A stretch of DNA of 32,563 nt, taken from NCBI RefSeq assembly GCF_019802045.1, contig NZ_JAHVHU010000026.1, positions 1 to 32,563 of the forward strand. Direction: 5' to 3'. The translations under genes and the position numbers were made by a program. The first letter of the stretch is position 1. The number at the start of each line of letters is the position of its first letter. This document shows, in pieces, positions 1-9,131 of the stretch. The stretch is from Membranihabitans marinus (GTDB taxonomy: Bacteria > Bacteroidota > Bacteroidia > Chitinophagales > Saprospiraceae). Under the pieces are notes generated by a model that was given only the letters and a program-made list of their open reading frames with translations, was not told the origin of the DNA and ran no database searches.

Positions 1-437
1 ATATGCATAAATTGCTATCTTCGTCTTGTTGCTAATCCCATGCTTTCTTTCCTGTTTATAAAAATCAGAATCTAACATTATATTAGCTCTTTTTCAACTT
101 GGGGTAAACATACGAGCGTCTTGGTGAAAATTACCTTTTGAAACATCATTTGTTATCCATACAATAATCGAATCATATTGCAAAGGCTGACCTGTCAGCG
201 TTTGAAAGGAGTTTATTACAAACGTCTGGGATTTTTTGGACAACCTCCTACCGCTGAGCTTTGGGCTCTCCTGCATTGGGCATCCTTGCTTCCTTGGTTT
301 AAGCCTGGGACTTTGAGCTTCCTTGCTTTGAGCTTTGAGCTTATGGCTTTGAGCTTCCTTGCTTTGAGCTTTGAGCCTAATGCTTTGAGCTTTCAGCCTA
401 ATGCTTCGAGCTTCAGCTTGGTGGTTTTATGCTTTCT
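1..437. other. Left-edge intergenic region
   Basis: I see no convincing gene here. Open frames exist on both strands but are low-complexity or lack protein-like composition. The right half holds a tandem repeat (separate entry). The far left is AT-rich and could be the downstream region of a gene outside the window. Confidence 0.5.
311..424. repeat. 36-bp tandem repeat with degenerate 21-bp units
   Basis: Positions 311-346 and 347-382 are two copies of a 36-bp unit that differ at only a few bases near the end (ttatgg versus cctaatg). Shorter related units follow at 383-403 and 404-424. Every unit is built from the core GCTTTGAGC. The array lies just beyond the stop of the DUF2207 gene. Its core (AAAGC on the other strand) is shared with the 15-bp array near 29.6 kb. 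Confidence 0.85.
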
Positions 438-2276
438 CTACCATCCGCCACCGCCACCGCCGCCACCGCCGCCACCGGAAAACCCGCCTCCCCCGCTTCC
501 ACTGGAAGACTTGGGTGCTGCGGACGTGACGGAGGATTGAAAATTCGAATGCAAAGAATTGATTTGATGAATATTCCCTGCATACCACACCGGGGCATAG
601 GTTCCTTTCTCTATGGCATCATCCAATACCTGTTTGAATTTCTTCCCCCATCTATTTTCGACGCCCAGCGCAATCGCAAATGGCAACATTTTCTCAAATA
701 ATTCAGGGGTCTTTTCAGGCGGTGTAAAAAATTCCAACATGGACTTTTCGGACTTATCTAAATACAGCCGAAACCCTTTAATTTCAGCCCTCATTTTCTG
801 GCCATCCGGAGTGGGTGCGTAAATCAAATAATTGAAAAAACCGGTTAATGCCAACGCAAGTCCTATAATCACCGCAACCAAAATATAGCTGGTCGTAAAA
901 AACAAAACCTGGGAATAAATCAACACCAGAGCACCGGTCATCACCCCCCAAGCCGGAATAACAATTAACCATTTATACCATTTCATAATCCGAAATAAAA
1001 AAGACAACATCACAAAAGCAACCATCAAAAGGAGAAAAGTCACCATTGCAGAATAATATATATTCGGCAACAAGGGATACATCCCCACGGTCAAAGTCAA
1101 GGTGGTGACAACGGCCATCAACACGAGTGCCTTCATGCCCTGCGTCCAGTTTTGCCGGTAATAATCTGTTATATTTAGTTTCCGCTTTAGCGACTGCATA
1201 AAATTTAATTTCGCAGATTGATAGCGCGAATAAGAACTGCTTTTTAAGACAAAAGTTTCTTTTCCCGGCGGTAGCAAGCTATCCACTAGAGATTTTTCCT
1301 CCAGCTCCAGATTATCAGATTCGGTCAGTCGATGAAAAGTAAATTTTTTCTTTTTATTCTCTATGCGAATCACGCCTTTTATGGCTGCATTTACCAGCGC
1401 TGCAGTCACTGCTTCATTGGTGATACTCCGGTGATATATATAGCTGTTCTCTGCCGGACTCAGAGCCTTCGGGGGATGCCAATCCGGAACCACCGGTACT
1501 TCCGGCGGATCTACACCCACCTTCACCCAAAGCGTGTATGCATAATACAAAAAGACCACCAAGCCCAGCAGATAGAGTAAAATATTGATCCATGAAATCT
1601 CATACGGTCGCTTCGTCTGTTCTGTAACAAATCCCTTGGGCCAGGCTACAGCTATCGTAAATCCTTGCCCCGGCTGCAAGGCATTATTCCCGGTGCTGTT
1701 CACCACCTGATCGTCCGATGTTGCGTACAAATCACAATCCGAAGAAGTACTGCCGGCATACCCTGTATAACACGATCCCTGAAGGAACCCGGCCCCATCC
1801 GGCAACCGAACGGTCACTGAATAATTGTTGACCGGAAAGACCCAGTCATGACCGATGGCATTCCAATACAATTCGTCGTATTCATCAAAATAACCAATTT
1901 GATTGTCTGCACGATACTTTAATTTATAGGTGTAGATGGCAGCATCCAAAACGATGTCCTCGCTCCCTATATAAATTACCATATTCTTCCGACTTTTTTC
2001 CAGATGGTATTTCTCTTTTTGACCATCGCGCTGAACGCTGATAATTTCGATGGGTGCCGGCTCATTCCGTCCCGATTTATCCGGACGGATGGTTGGAATG
2101 GTTCTAAAAATACCATGCTTTATCTTATACCCCGCTGACCGTACTTTGATCGTCTCGGTCACTTCTATCTGACTGTCAGAATATATCGAGATATCCACCT
2201 GATAATCCAGAATGGCCTCCTGACCCTGTACCCACCCCGTCAGCAACCCAAAGATGAGAAAAAAGAAGCACCGCAT
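438..2276 (-). CDS. DUF2207 family membrane protein with Gly-rich tail
   Basis: This is a 612-residue predicted inner-membrane protein of the DUF2207 (YciQ-like) family; its biochemical role is not established. A signal peptide occupies about residues 1-18 (MRCFFFLIFGLLTGWVQGQ). An exported beta-rich domain follows to about residue 225, including YDELYWNAIGHDW, which is typical of the family. There is one transmembrane segment near 230-250, a cytoplasmic stretch, then two or more segments around 395-470. The protein ends in an almost pure glycine/serine tail (GGGGFSGGGGGGGGGGGW), a hallmark of many DUF2207 members. The ATG lies 3 bases after the lemA stop, so the two genes form a translationally close operon. 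LemA and DUF2207 proteins commonly occur together, which suggests a shared envelope function. Confidence 0.9.
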   Translation of the reverse strand: MRCFFFLIFGLLTGWVQGQEAILDYQVDISIYSDSQIEVTETIKVRSAGYKIKHGIFRTIPTIRPDKSGRNEPAPIEIISVQRDGQKEKYHLEKSRKNMVIYIGSEDIVLDAAIYTYKLKYRADNQIGYFDEYDELYWNAIGHDWVFPVNNYSVTVRLPDGAGFLQGSCYTGYAGSTSSDCDLYATSDDQVVNSTGNNALQPGQGFTIAVAWPKGFVTEQTKRPYEISWINILLYLLGLVVFLYYAYTLWVKVGVDPPEVPVVPDWHPPKALSPAENSYIYHRSITNEAVTAALVNAAIKGVIRIENKKKKFTFHRLTESDNLELEEKSLVDSLLPPGKETFVLKSSSYSRYQSAKLNFMQSLKRKLNITDYYRQNWTQGMKALVLMAVVTTLTLTVGMYPLLPNIYYSAMVTFLLLMVAFVMLSFLFRIMKWYKWLIVIPAWGVMTGALVLIYSQVLFFTTSYILVAVIIGLALALTGFFNYLIYAPTPDGQKMRAEIKGFRLYLDKSEKSMLEFFTPPEKTPELFEKMLPFAIALGVENRWGKKFKQVLDDAIEKGTYAPVWYAGNIHQINSLHSNFQSSVTSAAPKSSSGSGGGGFSGGGGGGGGGGGW

Positions 2277-2279
2277 AAA

Positions 2280-2849
2280 TTAAAAATTAACTTCAGGAAG
2301 TTCGCGGTTCGTGGGATCTTCCATTTCAAAAAACACCCCGTGTTGAAAGCCACCCATTCCGGCGATGATATTGGAAGGAAATGATTCGATGGCGATGTTA
2401 TTGTCACGAACAGTGGCATTATAATATCGTCGTGATTTTTCAATGTCACCTTCTATGGCGGTCAATTGATGCTGTAATTCTCGAAAGTTGGCATCTGCTT
2501 TCAGTTCCGGATAATTCTCCGCCACAGCAAATAATCGTCCCAGGGCAGATGAAAGCTCACTCTGCGTCTCCGCAGATTTTCCTGCTTTTCCAGGGTCCCG
2601 GTTGATTCCACTCATCGCCTTTGAACGTGCTTCCATGACTTTTTCAAAAGTTTCTTGTTCGTGTGTCGCGTAGCCCTTTACAGTATTAACCAGGTTGGGG
2701 ATGAGATCATGCCGTTTTTTAAGCTGAACATCCATGCCGCTGTAGGCTTCTTCCATCATGTTCCGGTTCTTTACAAGCCGGTTGTATATACTCACACCCC
2801 AGGCGATCAGCAGAACTACAATCACCACTAAAATCAGAAAATACATCAT
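2280..2849 (-). CDS. lemA: LemA family protein
   Basis: This 189-residue protein has one N-terminal transmembrane helix (about residues 2-22, MYFLILVVIVVLLIAWGVS) followed by a helical, coiled-coil-rich domain. Family motifs are present: YNRLVKNRNMMEEAYSGMDV, then KKRHDLIPNLVNTVKGYATHE, and later NYPELKADANFRELQHQL. The length and layout match typical LemA proteins. LemA domains are membrane-anchored helical bundles of unknown biochemical role. The gene is first in a two-gene unit with the DUF2207 protein, which starts 3 bases after this stop. Confidence 0.95.
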   Translation of the reverse strand: MMYFLILVVIVVLLIAWGVSIYNRLVKNRNMMEEAYSGMDVQLKKRHDLIPNLVNTVKGYATHEQETFEKVMEARSKAMSGINRDPGKAGKSAETQSELSSALGRLFAVAENYPELKADANFRELQHQLTAIEGDIEKSRRYYNATVRDNNIAIESFPSNIIAGMGGFQHGVFFEMEDPTNRELPEVNF

Positions 2850-2991
2850 AGGATAGAATTATAAAATTGTAGATTAATTTTGGTTCGAGCCTGGCATTTG
2901 TTCTCTTAAAAGTATCGGACCCGGCGATTAAAGTTAGACAAAAAATGCAAGCTCAAAAAATAATCTTTATATTGACATAGTATTTACAAAA

Positions 2992-3735
2992 ATGACCACC
3001 TGCGATATCATCCAAGTAATTAACATATCAAAGAATTTCGGTCAGACCATTGCCCTGGACCAGGTATCCTTTACCATCAAAGAAGGGGAAACACTGTGCA
3101 TCATCGGAATGAGTGGAAGCGGGAAGAGCACATTATTAAAAATGATCAATCAGCTTCTCTTACCGTCGAAAGGACAGATTATCTTCGATGGAAAAAATAT
3201 CGAATCCTTTGTGCCAATCGAATTGCGGCGGCAAATCGGATACGTATTGCAACAACCCGCTTTGTTCCCCCACTGGACCATTCGTAAGAACATTGGTCTC
3301 GTTCCACGACTGCTCAACTGGCCGTCCGAAAAAATCCAGAAACGGATTGATGAATTGCTTCAATTAATGCAACTACCATCGGGGCACTTCGCAGACCGCT
3401 ATCCCAGTCAGCTCAGTGGAGGACAGCAACAGCGCGTAGGTATTGCCAGAGCTCTGGCAGCGCGCCCCAAAGCCATGTTGTACGACGAACCTTTTTCCTC
3501 TTTGGATCCCATGACCCGTTCAGACCTCCGCAAGGAAGTTCTGTACCTTAAGAAAAACCTAAACATCACGAATGTTTTTGTGACCCATCACATACGCGAA
3601 GCTTTCAGCCTGGGTGATAAAGTCCTCATATTGCACAAAGGCCGAAAAATTCAACATGGTACACCTGACGAAATCCGAAGTCAACCAGCCAACGAATTCG
3701 TCACCGAATTTATAAAGACCGGGTATGAGGAATAA
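2992..3735 (+). CDS. ABC transporter ATP-binding protein, osmoprotectant/betaine type
   Basis: This 247-residue cytoplasmic ATPase powers an importer with the fused gene that follows. Walker A is GMSGSGKST at residues 39-47. The Q-loop is near 87 (VLQQPALFP), the ABC signature LSGGQQQRVG at 141-150, Walker B AMLYDEP at 161-167, and the switch histidine near 199. It resembles OpuCA/ProV-type ATPases but ends after the nucleotide-binding domain, so it lacks the C-terminal CBS domains seen in many members. The stop overlaps the next start by 11 bases, which indicates coupled translation. Its partner implies quaternary ammonium compounds (betaine, choline) or a related solute such as ergothioneine; sequence alone does not decide which. 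Confidence 0.92.
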   Translation: MTTCDIIQVINISKNFGQTIALDQVSFTIKEGETLCIIGMSGSGKSTLLKMINQLLLPSKGQIIFDGKNIESFVPIELRRQIGYVLQQPALFPHWTIRKNIGLVPRLLNWPSEKIQKRIDELLQLMQLPSGHFADRYPSQLSGGQQQRVGIARALAARPKAMLYDEPFSSLDPMTRSDLRKEVLYLKKNLNITNVFVTHHIREAFSLGDKVLILHKGRKIQHGTPDEIRSQPANEFVTEFIKTGYEE

Positions 3736-5218
3736 AGGTCTGTTCATCCTGCTTGGAATGTTTTCCTTAGTTTTCTTACAAGGCCAAACGGTATCCATCG
3801 GATCAAAAATGCATGGGGAATCCAGGTTGTTGGGGGAAATCATGGCGCAGGCCATCGAACAAAACTCGGATTTCAAAGTGGAACGCCGGTTTGGATTAGG
3901 GGGTACCCTGATTTGTTTCGAAGCTCTACATACGAATGAAGTGGATGTTTACCCCGAATATACGGGAACTATTATCACAGCTATTCTTCACCAGGAGACC
4001 AGTCATAAAGCGGTAAATAACAAATCGGATTCATCGATCCATACCATTGAGCAGCAACTTGAAGCGGAATACGACATGAACCTGGGTAAATCATTTGGAT
4101 TCAGTAATTCCTACGCACTCATTGCAAACGCTGAATCTGGTCTACAATCCATTTCAGATCTCAAAGGAAGAAATGATCTTAAATATGGATTTAGTAATGA
4201 GTTCCTCAAACGGAAAGATGGATTTCCCGGACTCAATAAATATTACAACCTCCAGTTGGAAACACCACGTGGTATTGATCATGGGCTGGCCTACCAGGCG
4301 TTGGCATCAAATCAAATCGATGTCACCGATGCATACAGTACAGATGGGAAGCTCCAAAAATACGAATTCCATCTTTTGGAGGATGACAGGCAATTCTTCC
4401 CGCCCTACGATGCGGTTCCCATATACCGAAAAGAATTCGCAGAACAACATCCAGAAGTTATTCGTATACTCAATCAACTGGCCGGCACGCTGGATGAAAA
4501 AAAAATGCAGGCTTTAAACTATCGTTATGAAGTGGATCGGATCCCGCTGGCAACGGTTGCCTTTGATTTTTTAAATGAACAGGGGTTGGCACAAGAACAA
4601 GCCGGATTGACAGCGCGCTATCCGGTGGTACGCCAACTACTGGAGCACATTCAATTGACCTTTATCGCTACATTCCTGGCGATATTGCTTGCCGTACCCC
4701 TCGCCATCTACTTGAGCAATAAGAAAAGAGCGGCTGGTTTTGCGCTTTCTGTCACAGGCATATTACAAACGATTCCGAGCCTGGCTTTGCTCGGGTTTAT
4801 GATCCCATTGTTTGGGATCGGATTTACCCCGGCGGTCATTGCGCTATTTCTATATGCACTGCTCCCTATCTTGAGAAACACGTACACTGGACTACGGACG
4901 ACCGACCCATTGCTCATAGAAGCTGCACAGGGTATGGGGATGACGCGATGGCAAATCCTGCGTGAAGTCCGGCTTCCATTGGCCATGGATGTCATCATGG
5001 CCGGTATCCGGACCGCATTGATTATAAATATAGGGACAGCGACCCTGGCTGCATTTATCGGGGCCGGCGGGTTGGGAGAATCAATTATCACGGGTATTAC
5101 GCTGAATGACCATCAGATGATCCTGCGGGGAGCTATTCCGGCTGCCGTCCTTGCATTGGCGGCTGATCAGGGGATGGCATTGGTCGAACGGGCCGTGAAA
5201 CCGAAAATTGATTATTAA
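3725..5218 (+). CDS. Fused substrate-binding protein/permease of an OpuC-type ABC importer
   Basis: This 497-residue protein carries two importer parts in one chain. A signal or anchor segment (residues 1-20) leads into an OpuAC-like binding domain (about 22-290) with VSIGSKMHGESRLLGEIM, RFGLGGTLICFEAL and DVYPEYTGTI, all typical of glycine-betaine-type binding proteins. Residues about 305-490 form a permease domain with about five or six membrane helices and the EAA loop EAAQGMGMTRWQILREVRLP, which docks on the ATPase. It overlaps the ATPase gene by 11 bases. The order here is binding domain first and permease second. Many fused OpuC/EgtU-type proteins have the opposite order. Substrate specificity is inferred only from family resemblance. 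Confidence 0.9.
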   Translation: MRNKGLFILLGMFSLVFLQGQTVSIGSKMHGESRLLGEIMAQAIEQNSDFKVERRFGLGGTLICFEALHTNEVDVYPEYTGTIITAILHQETSHKAVNNKSDSSIHTIEQQLEAEYDMNLGKSFGFSNSYALIANAESGLQSISDLKGRNDLKYGFSNEFLKRKDGFPGLNKYYNLQLETPRGIDHGLAYQALASNQIDVTDAYSTDGKLQKYEFHLLEDDRQFFPPYDAVPIYRKEFAEQHPEVIRILNQLAGTLDEKKMQALNYRYEVDRIPLATVAFDFLNEQGLAQEQAGLTARYPVVRQLLEHIQLTFIATFLAILLAVPLAIYLSNKKRAAGFALSVTGILQTIPSLALLGFMIPLFGIGFTPAVIALFLYALLPILRNTYTGLRTTDPLLIEAAQGMGMTRWQILREVRLPLAMDVIMAGIRTALIINIGTATLAAFIGAGGLGESIITGITLNDHQMILRGAIPAAVLALAADQGMALVERAVKPKIDY

Positions 5219-5435
5219 TAGTGGATCCGCTTTCGCTATTGTCTACGCACAGCTTCGTCGATCAAAGAAAGCTGCGGCGGACGAAGTGGTGAATTTTTGA
5301 TGGTTTGAAGTTGGCCGCTTGCGGTAGGCAAATAGCAGTTGTCGGTTGGCAAGGACCTTCTAAGATTTTATCTTATTGCAAAAGAAACGGATTTCTTCTT
5401 TCCCAAACCACAATCCACAATCAACAATTAAATAA

Positions 5436-6773
5436 TCAATAAACCCATTCCACCGGTAAGGAAGCATATTTAATCGATTTTGACGGATTACTTCCATCTT
5501 TCATATGGTAGCTGTAGATGACATGAATCCGGCCGTTATCGTCCTGGATAATAGAGGGATAATGAAAAGAAGTTCCTATTTCATTGCCCCGATCGTCGTG
5601 TTCCAGGACCTTCTTGTGTACCCAGGTTGCACCTTCATCCTTAGAAAGTGCGATGGTGAGATCGTACCGGCCGTCCTCCAGATCATTGTAGGCTAAGACC
5701 CAGTCGCCATTCTCCAGCGTAACCCCATCAAAGCCGGCGCCGGAATTTGGCAAATCTGTATCACGTGCAATGCTCCAGGTCATCCCTCCATCGTGTGATT
5801 CAGTCCGTTGTATCCGCTTTGGTGGCGGACCATTATCCCGGAGAAAAGCCACCAATCCACCGTTGCTTTTTTTCATAATGGTAGCTTGTATGCCGGCGCC
5901 ACCCAACACGGGATTGCTGAAAGACCAGGTGCGGCCACCATCCGCAGTCAACGCGAATAAAGAAGCATCAAACCCATCGGAATACAACGGCAGAATCAGA
6001 CGTCCATCGACCATAACGGGTTTGTTTTTTGTTTGCCAACCAATACGTCGTGCCAACGGATATCCCAGTGGTGTGCTGGTGTAGGTGTCGCCTTCATAGA
6101 TCCGGCCTTTGCGAATCATATTCTCGCCCCGGGCCAGGCTATCGACCTTACGCGCATATTGCTCCCAAAAAGACCAATATTGTTCCTGCTCTTCACTGGT
6201 GTACCCCGAGACCAATTCTTCCCGGGCATAGGACTCATAAGCATCCAGTTGCTTCTGAACTTCCCGAACAAACCGATCCCCGGCCTGAATACCCCGTTCC
6301 GTTTTGTCACCGGGTTTTACCAATAGAATGTCCTGCCAGTCCCATGTCGGAGCTCCGGATCCTTCGTAATTCGTGCTTTTGCGGTACATCGGGATAGAGC
6401 TTTCCCATTGATTCGCCAATACCGGGTACCAAAACAACCACAAGGTATCCTGCGGATCCAGATATAGAACCGGGTTGATGTCCGGGTATCCATCCACATC
6501 AGCCATCAGAAAAGGAGCGGACCAGGTGGTATCCCCGGCTTCTTTTCGGGCACCCATGATCCGGACATCATCAGCCCATCGTTCCCCCGAGCCTTGAAAC
6601 CAGGCAGCCAATACATCTCCATTGGGCAATACCGCCAAGGTAGGACCATGAACATGATCCCCTTGTAGTGGAAAAACCAGAGATTGTTCGACGTTCATCG
6701 AATCGGGATCGGACACAGGGTCTGCTTGACATCCCAAAACCACAGCGATCCACACCCATGGCAGATAACTCAT
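5436..6773 (-). CDS. Sialidase-family (BNR/Asp-box) lipoprotein
   Basis: This is a predicted exported beta-propeller of the sialidase-like family, about 445 residues. The chosen ATG gives a short lipoprotein signal (MSYLPWVWIAVVLGCQAD) with the lipobox VLGC at Cys15. A longer reading up to 6872 would begin with GTG inside the likely promoter and has no signal peptide. Three Asp-box motifs are visible: TADGGRTW, SHDGGMTW and SKDEGATW. Family-type segments GPTLAVLPNGDVLAAWFQGS and SFHYPSIIQDDNGRIHVIYS frame the propeller. An unusual helical insert of about 65 residues (KTERGIQAGDRF through ARGENMIRKG) interrupts the first half. True sialidase activity is uncertain, since many relatives act on other glycans. 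Confidence 0.85.
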   Translation of the reverse strand: MSYLPWVWIAVVLGCQADPVSDPDSMNVEQSLVFPLQGDHVHGPTLAVLPNGDVLAAWFQGSGERWADDVRIMGARKEAGDTTWSAPFLMADVDGYPDINPVLYLDPQDTLWLFWYPVLANQWESSIPMYRKSTNYEGSGAPTWDWQDILLVKPGDKTERGIQAGDRFVREVQKQLDAYESYAREELVSGYTSEEQEQYWSFWEQYARKVDSLARGENMIRKGRIYEGDTYTSTPLGYPLARRIGWQTKNKPVMVDGRLILPLYSDGFDASLFALTADGGRTWSFSNPVLGGAGIQATIMKKSNGGLVAFLRDNGPPPKRIQRTESHDGGMTWSIARDTDLPNSGAGFDGVTLENGDWVLAYNDLEDGRYDLTIALSKDEGATWVHKKVLEHDDRGNEIGTSFHYPSIIQDDNGRIHVIYSYHMKDGSNPSKSIKYASLPVEWVY

Positions 6774-6859
6774 CGTCGTTTGACATAAAAGAGAAAAACG
6801 GTTGTTTAAATTGTGGGCCACAGCGTTCTTATTTACAGGTTCAATCGAATATAAAGCTC

Positions 6860-6890
6860 TAAAAATACACACTGTTTGACCAGATGCAAA
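6860..6890 (-). promoter_or_regulatory. Candidate Bacteroidota promoter for the sialidase-like gene
   Basis: Read leftward, TTTG (6890-6887) is followed after exactly 19 bases by TATTTTTA (6867-6860). These match the phylum's -33 TTTG and -7 TAnnTTTG elements apart from the final base. Transcription would start near 6854, which leaves a leader of about 80 bases before the ATG at 6773 and argues against a start at 6872. Confidence 0.5.
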
Positions 6891-6966
6891 AGAATATCAA
6901 GGATTGACAAAATTTCATCAAACAAGGTCAACTTAACATAAACCGTGGCCGGTAAAACGTATCATA

Positions 6967-8277
6967 CTAAGTCGGAAAATCGGGATCAATATTCAATTCA
7001 GGAAAAGCAATGGCATTTATCTTTTTCAAATCAGTTTCGGACTGAAGCGTCACATTGGCCTGATCCACCAGTGCCTTCAATTCATTTTTTACGACTTCCC
7101 GATACCGGCTATCAACCATTTCCTGTCGATTCAGGTACTTCAACATTACAATCAGTCGCTGGACCACGAGGGGATCGCCACAGCAATACGTTCGCAGCGA
7201 CGCCATGGTAAAATACATCAGTTCGCTAAAGGAGATACTGGCCACTTTAAGATAGGTGGTCCCTGACTGCCCGTACAGGTTCCGATCCATTTTTTTCAAT
7301 CGCAACGCAAACAATTCCGTCAAATAATCAATAGCGTTGATAGCAGTTCCGGGATCGTTAATACCGGGTGACATCGCTTTGACAGCCACTTCTGTGATTT
7401 GTTTAAAAGCCAGGATGTAATTTGTTTCAATGATTTCTCCGCGCGCAAAGTTTATATTAGACAAAAAATCATTCACGGTGTGCTCATCCAATTCCTCCCG
7501 GGACCAAATAAAGGGCATTTTTTCAGGAACAAAAAAACCTTTTGGGCGGGATATGTACAGTAGTGTTCCTTTCTTGGCAGCTAATTCCATGGTGTTATTC
7601 ACCAGAATATTCTGAAAATACCCTGGCGCTTTGACCGAGTAGTGATACCAGTTCTTTGTATTGGGAAAATTTTCAGGAATATTTGCTTCTCTTTCTTGTT
7701 CGATCAGATCCATTAAACGATCATAAGCGGTATCAAAAATCCGATCCAGGATGTTATTGATTTGAATGCTTTGAGAAACATTGTGGATAAAATAAATAAA
7801 TAAGGCCAGGCAAAAAATGGTTAAACCAATCCCGATCAAAATCGATAAGCCAGGTAGGGAATATTCCTGATCACTCGGTTCTATGGAAAATAAAGTGAAT
7901 ATACTGTACATGATCGTGCCCATGTACAGTCCTAAAATGATCTGATGTACTTTATCGGAAATCAAGCCGGGTAAAAGACGCGGTGAATAGTTGTTGGAAG
8001 CCTGATTCAATATCATCATCACCATTGAGAAGCTAAAAACCATCATCGAGATCAACCCTCCAATACAGACACTCATGATGGTGCGGGCGGTATCACCACT
8101 TTTGATGGCAACCTGTGGCATCAATTCGACCATACTTTGTGAGATCCCCGTGGTTTCCACCACCTTCATAAAAAGTGCCAGGACAAGTCCGGCAAAGGTG
8201 AGGATCGTCGGATAAAAAGCAATCTGGCTTTTAATATCACTAAATGAGGAAGCGATCCGGGCAAAAAATTGTCTCAT
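6967..8277 (-). CDS. DUF2254 family membrane protein
   Basis: This 436-residue predicted inner-membrane protein matches the DUF2254 family, whose function is unknown. Four hydrophobic segments occur in the first half (about residues 20-42, 67-92, 110-132 and 143-170), followed by a soluble C-terminal domain. Family features include ARTIMSVCIGGLISMMVFSFS, LNQASNNYSPRLLPGLISD and AVKAMSPGINDPGTAINAID. I chose the ATG at 8277; two codons upstream is only an in-frame TTG. A TACATTTA box near 8305 resembles a -7 element with one mismatch. It appears to be transcribed alone. Confidence 0.9.
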   Translation of the reverse strand: MRQFFARIASSFSDIKSQIAFYPTILTFAGLVLALFMKVVETTGISQSMVELMPQVAIKSGDTARTIMSVCIGGLISMMVFSFSMVMMILNQASNNYSPRLLPGLISDKVHQIILGLYMGTIMYSIFTLFSIEPSDQEYSLPGLSILIGIGLTIFCLALFIYFIHNVSQSIQINNILDRIFDTAYDRLMDLIEQEREANIPENFPNTKNWYHYSVKAPGYFQNILVNNTMELAAKKGTLLYISRPKGFFVPEKMPFIWSREELDEHTVNDFLSNINFARGEIIETNYILAFKQITEVAVKAMSPGINDPGTAINAIDYLTELFALRLKKMDRNLYGQSGTTYLKVASISFSELMYFTMASLRTYCCGDPLVVQRLIVMLKYLNRQEMVDSRYREVVKNELKALVDQANVTLQSETDLKKINAIAFPELNIDPDFPT

Positions 8278-8430
8278 AGTCAACGATATTCATTTCTAAA
8301 TGTAGGTAAAAAAGATAAAAAAATGGATTCCTAGATCGGAAACCGTGGACTATGAACCGACGTTTTGTGCATAAAACACCTGCGGAGCACTACTAGCTGG
8401 ATCGGTTTTCCCATGACTACCGACTATAAA

Positions 8431-9102
8431 CTATAATCGAAAGTCTGTTTTATCTACTGCCCGCCATTTTTCCCATATTGTAATACTCGCCAGCACCATT
8501 AATAAGCCATAGAATACATCTTCGACCGGTATGGTCAATATACGCAACCCCAGGTGTTCATGTGGATTGTACCACACGACTTCACCTTCAATGCCTGTGC
8601 CCGTCAATATCCCGTTCGTGATCAAAAAAGGGATCAGCAAAACCGCATAGGTCATCAGAAAAAGATTAAGATAGGTCGAACGCCACACCAACAAGTGGAA
8701 AAGATAAAACACAAGCAGCGAAATAGCTGTCCATCGGGTGTACCAACCATCCCAGCCCATACCAAGGAAGAAAATACATACCAAAGGAATTAACCAGTGA
8801 ATTCTCCAGGGTGGCCCCCATAAACCTTCCCCGAAAAATATACGAAAACAATGGTAAGTATATAAACAGGCATAAGGGATACATATAAAAAATGCCACCT
8901 CTTCCCATGGAAGCCCCAGCAAGCTTCCACCTGAGAGATATCTGTCATTGAATCCCCATATACCAATCCGGGTGAAGTAAGCATCCCACAGAATAAATGG
9001 AATGGCTACGAGAACGATCGCAGGAAGGGCATATTTCCATTCGCGGTCAAAGCGCAGACGGGGATGAAAAGTAAATATCAACGGGATCGACAGTGCGCCC
9101 AA
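8431..9102 (-). CDS. crtY: Lycopene cyclase, CrtYcd type
   Basis: This integral membrane enzyme converts lycopene to beta-carotene by cyclising its ends. It has about seven hydrophobic helices and the duplicated cyclase motifs LPWEEVAFF (first half) and PVEDVFYGLL (second half), so both CrtYc- and CrtYd-like halves are in one chain. The given start is an in-frame TTG that would cut into the first helix. Protein-like sequence continues upstream without any ATG (TDSFIYWSVNLGALSIPLIF), and the homologous start should lie near an ATA codon at 9135-9133. That ATA overlaps the crtZ stop as ATAA (see findings). It is the last gene of the crtI-crtB-crtZ-crtY operon. Confidence 0.9.
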   Translation of the reverse strand: MGALSIPLIFTFHPRLRFDREWKYALPAIVLVAIPFILWDAYFTRIGIWGFNDRYLSGGSLLGLPWEEVAFFICIPYACLYTYHCFRIFFGEGLWGPPWRIHWLIPLVCIFFLGMGWDGWYTRWTAISLLVFYLFHLLVWRSTYLNLFLMTYAVLLIPFLITNGILTGTGIEGEVVWYNPHEHLGLRILTIPVEDVFYGLLMVLASITIWEKWRAVDKTDFRL

Positions 9103-9131
9103 ATTTACTGACCAATAGATGAATGAATCCG

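Noticed and set aside
94-276. Minus-strand frame of 60 residues at the left edge
   Set aside because: It has no recognisable motif and its upstream part runs into the tandem repeat; too little support for a gene.
178-540. Plus-strand open frame with a long proline run
   Set aside because: The proline run is the antisense of the Gly-rich tail of the DUF2207 protein, and the rest is the 36-bp repeat read as ALSF-type repeats.
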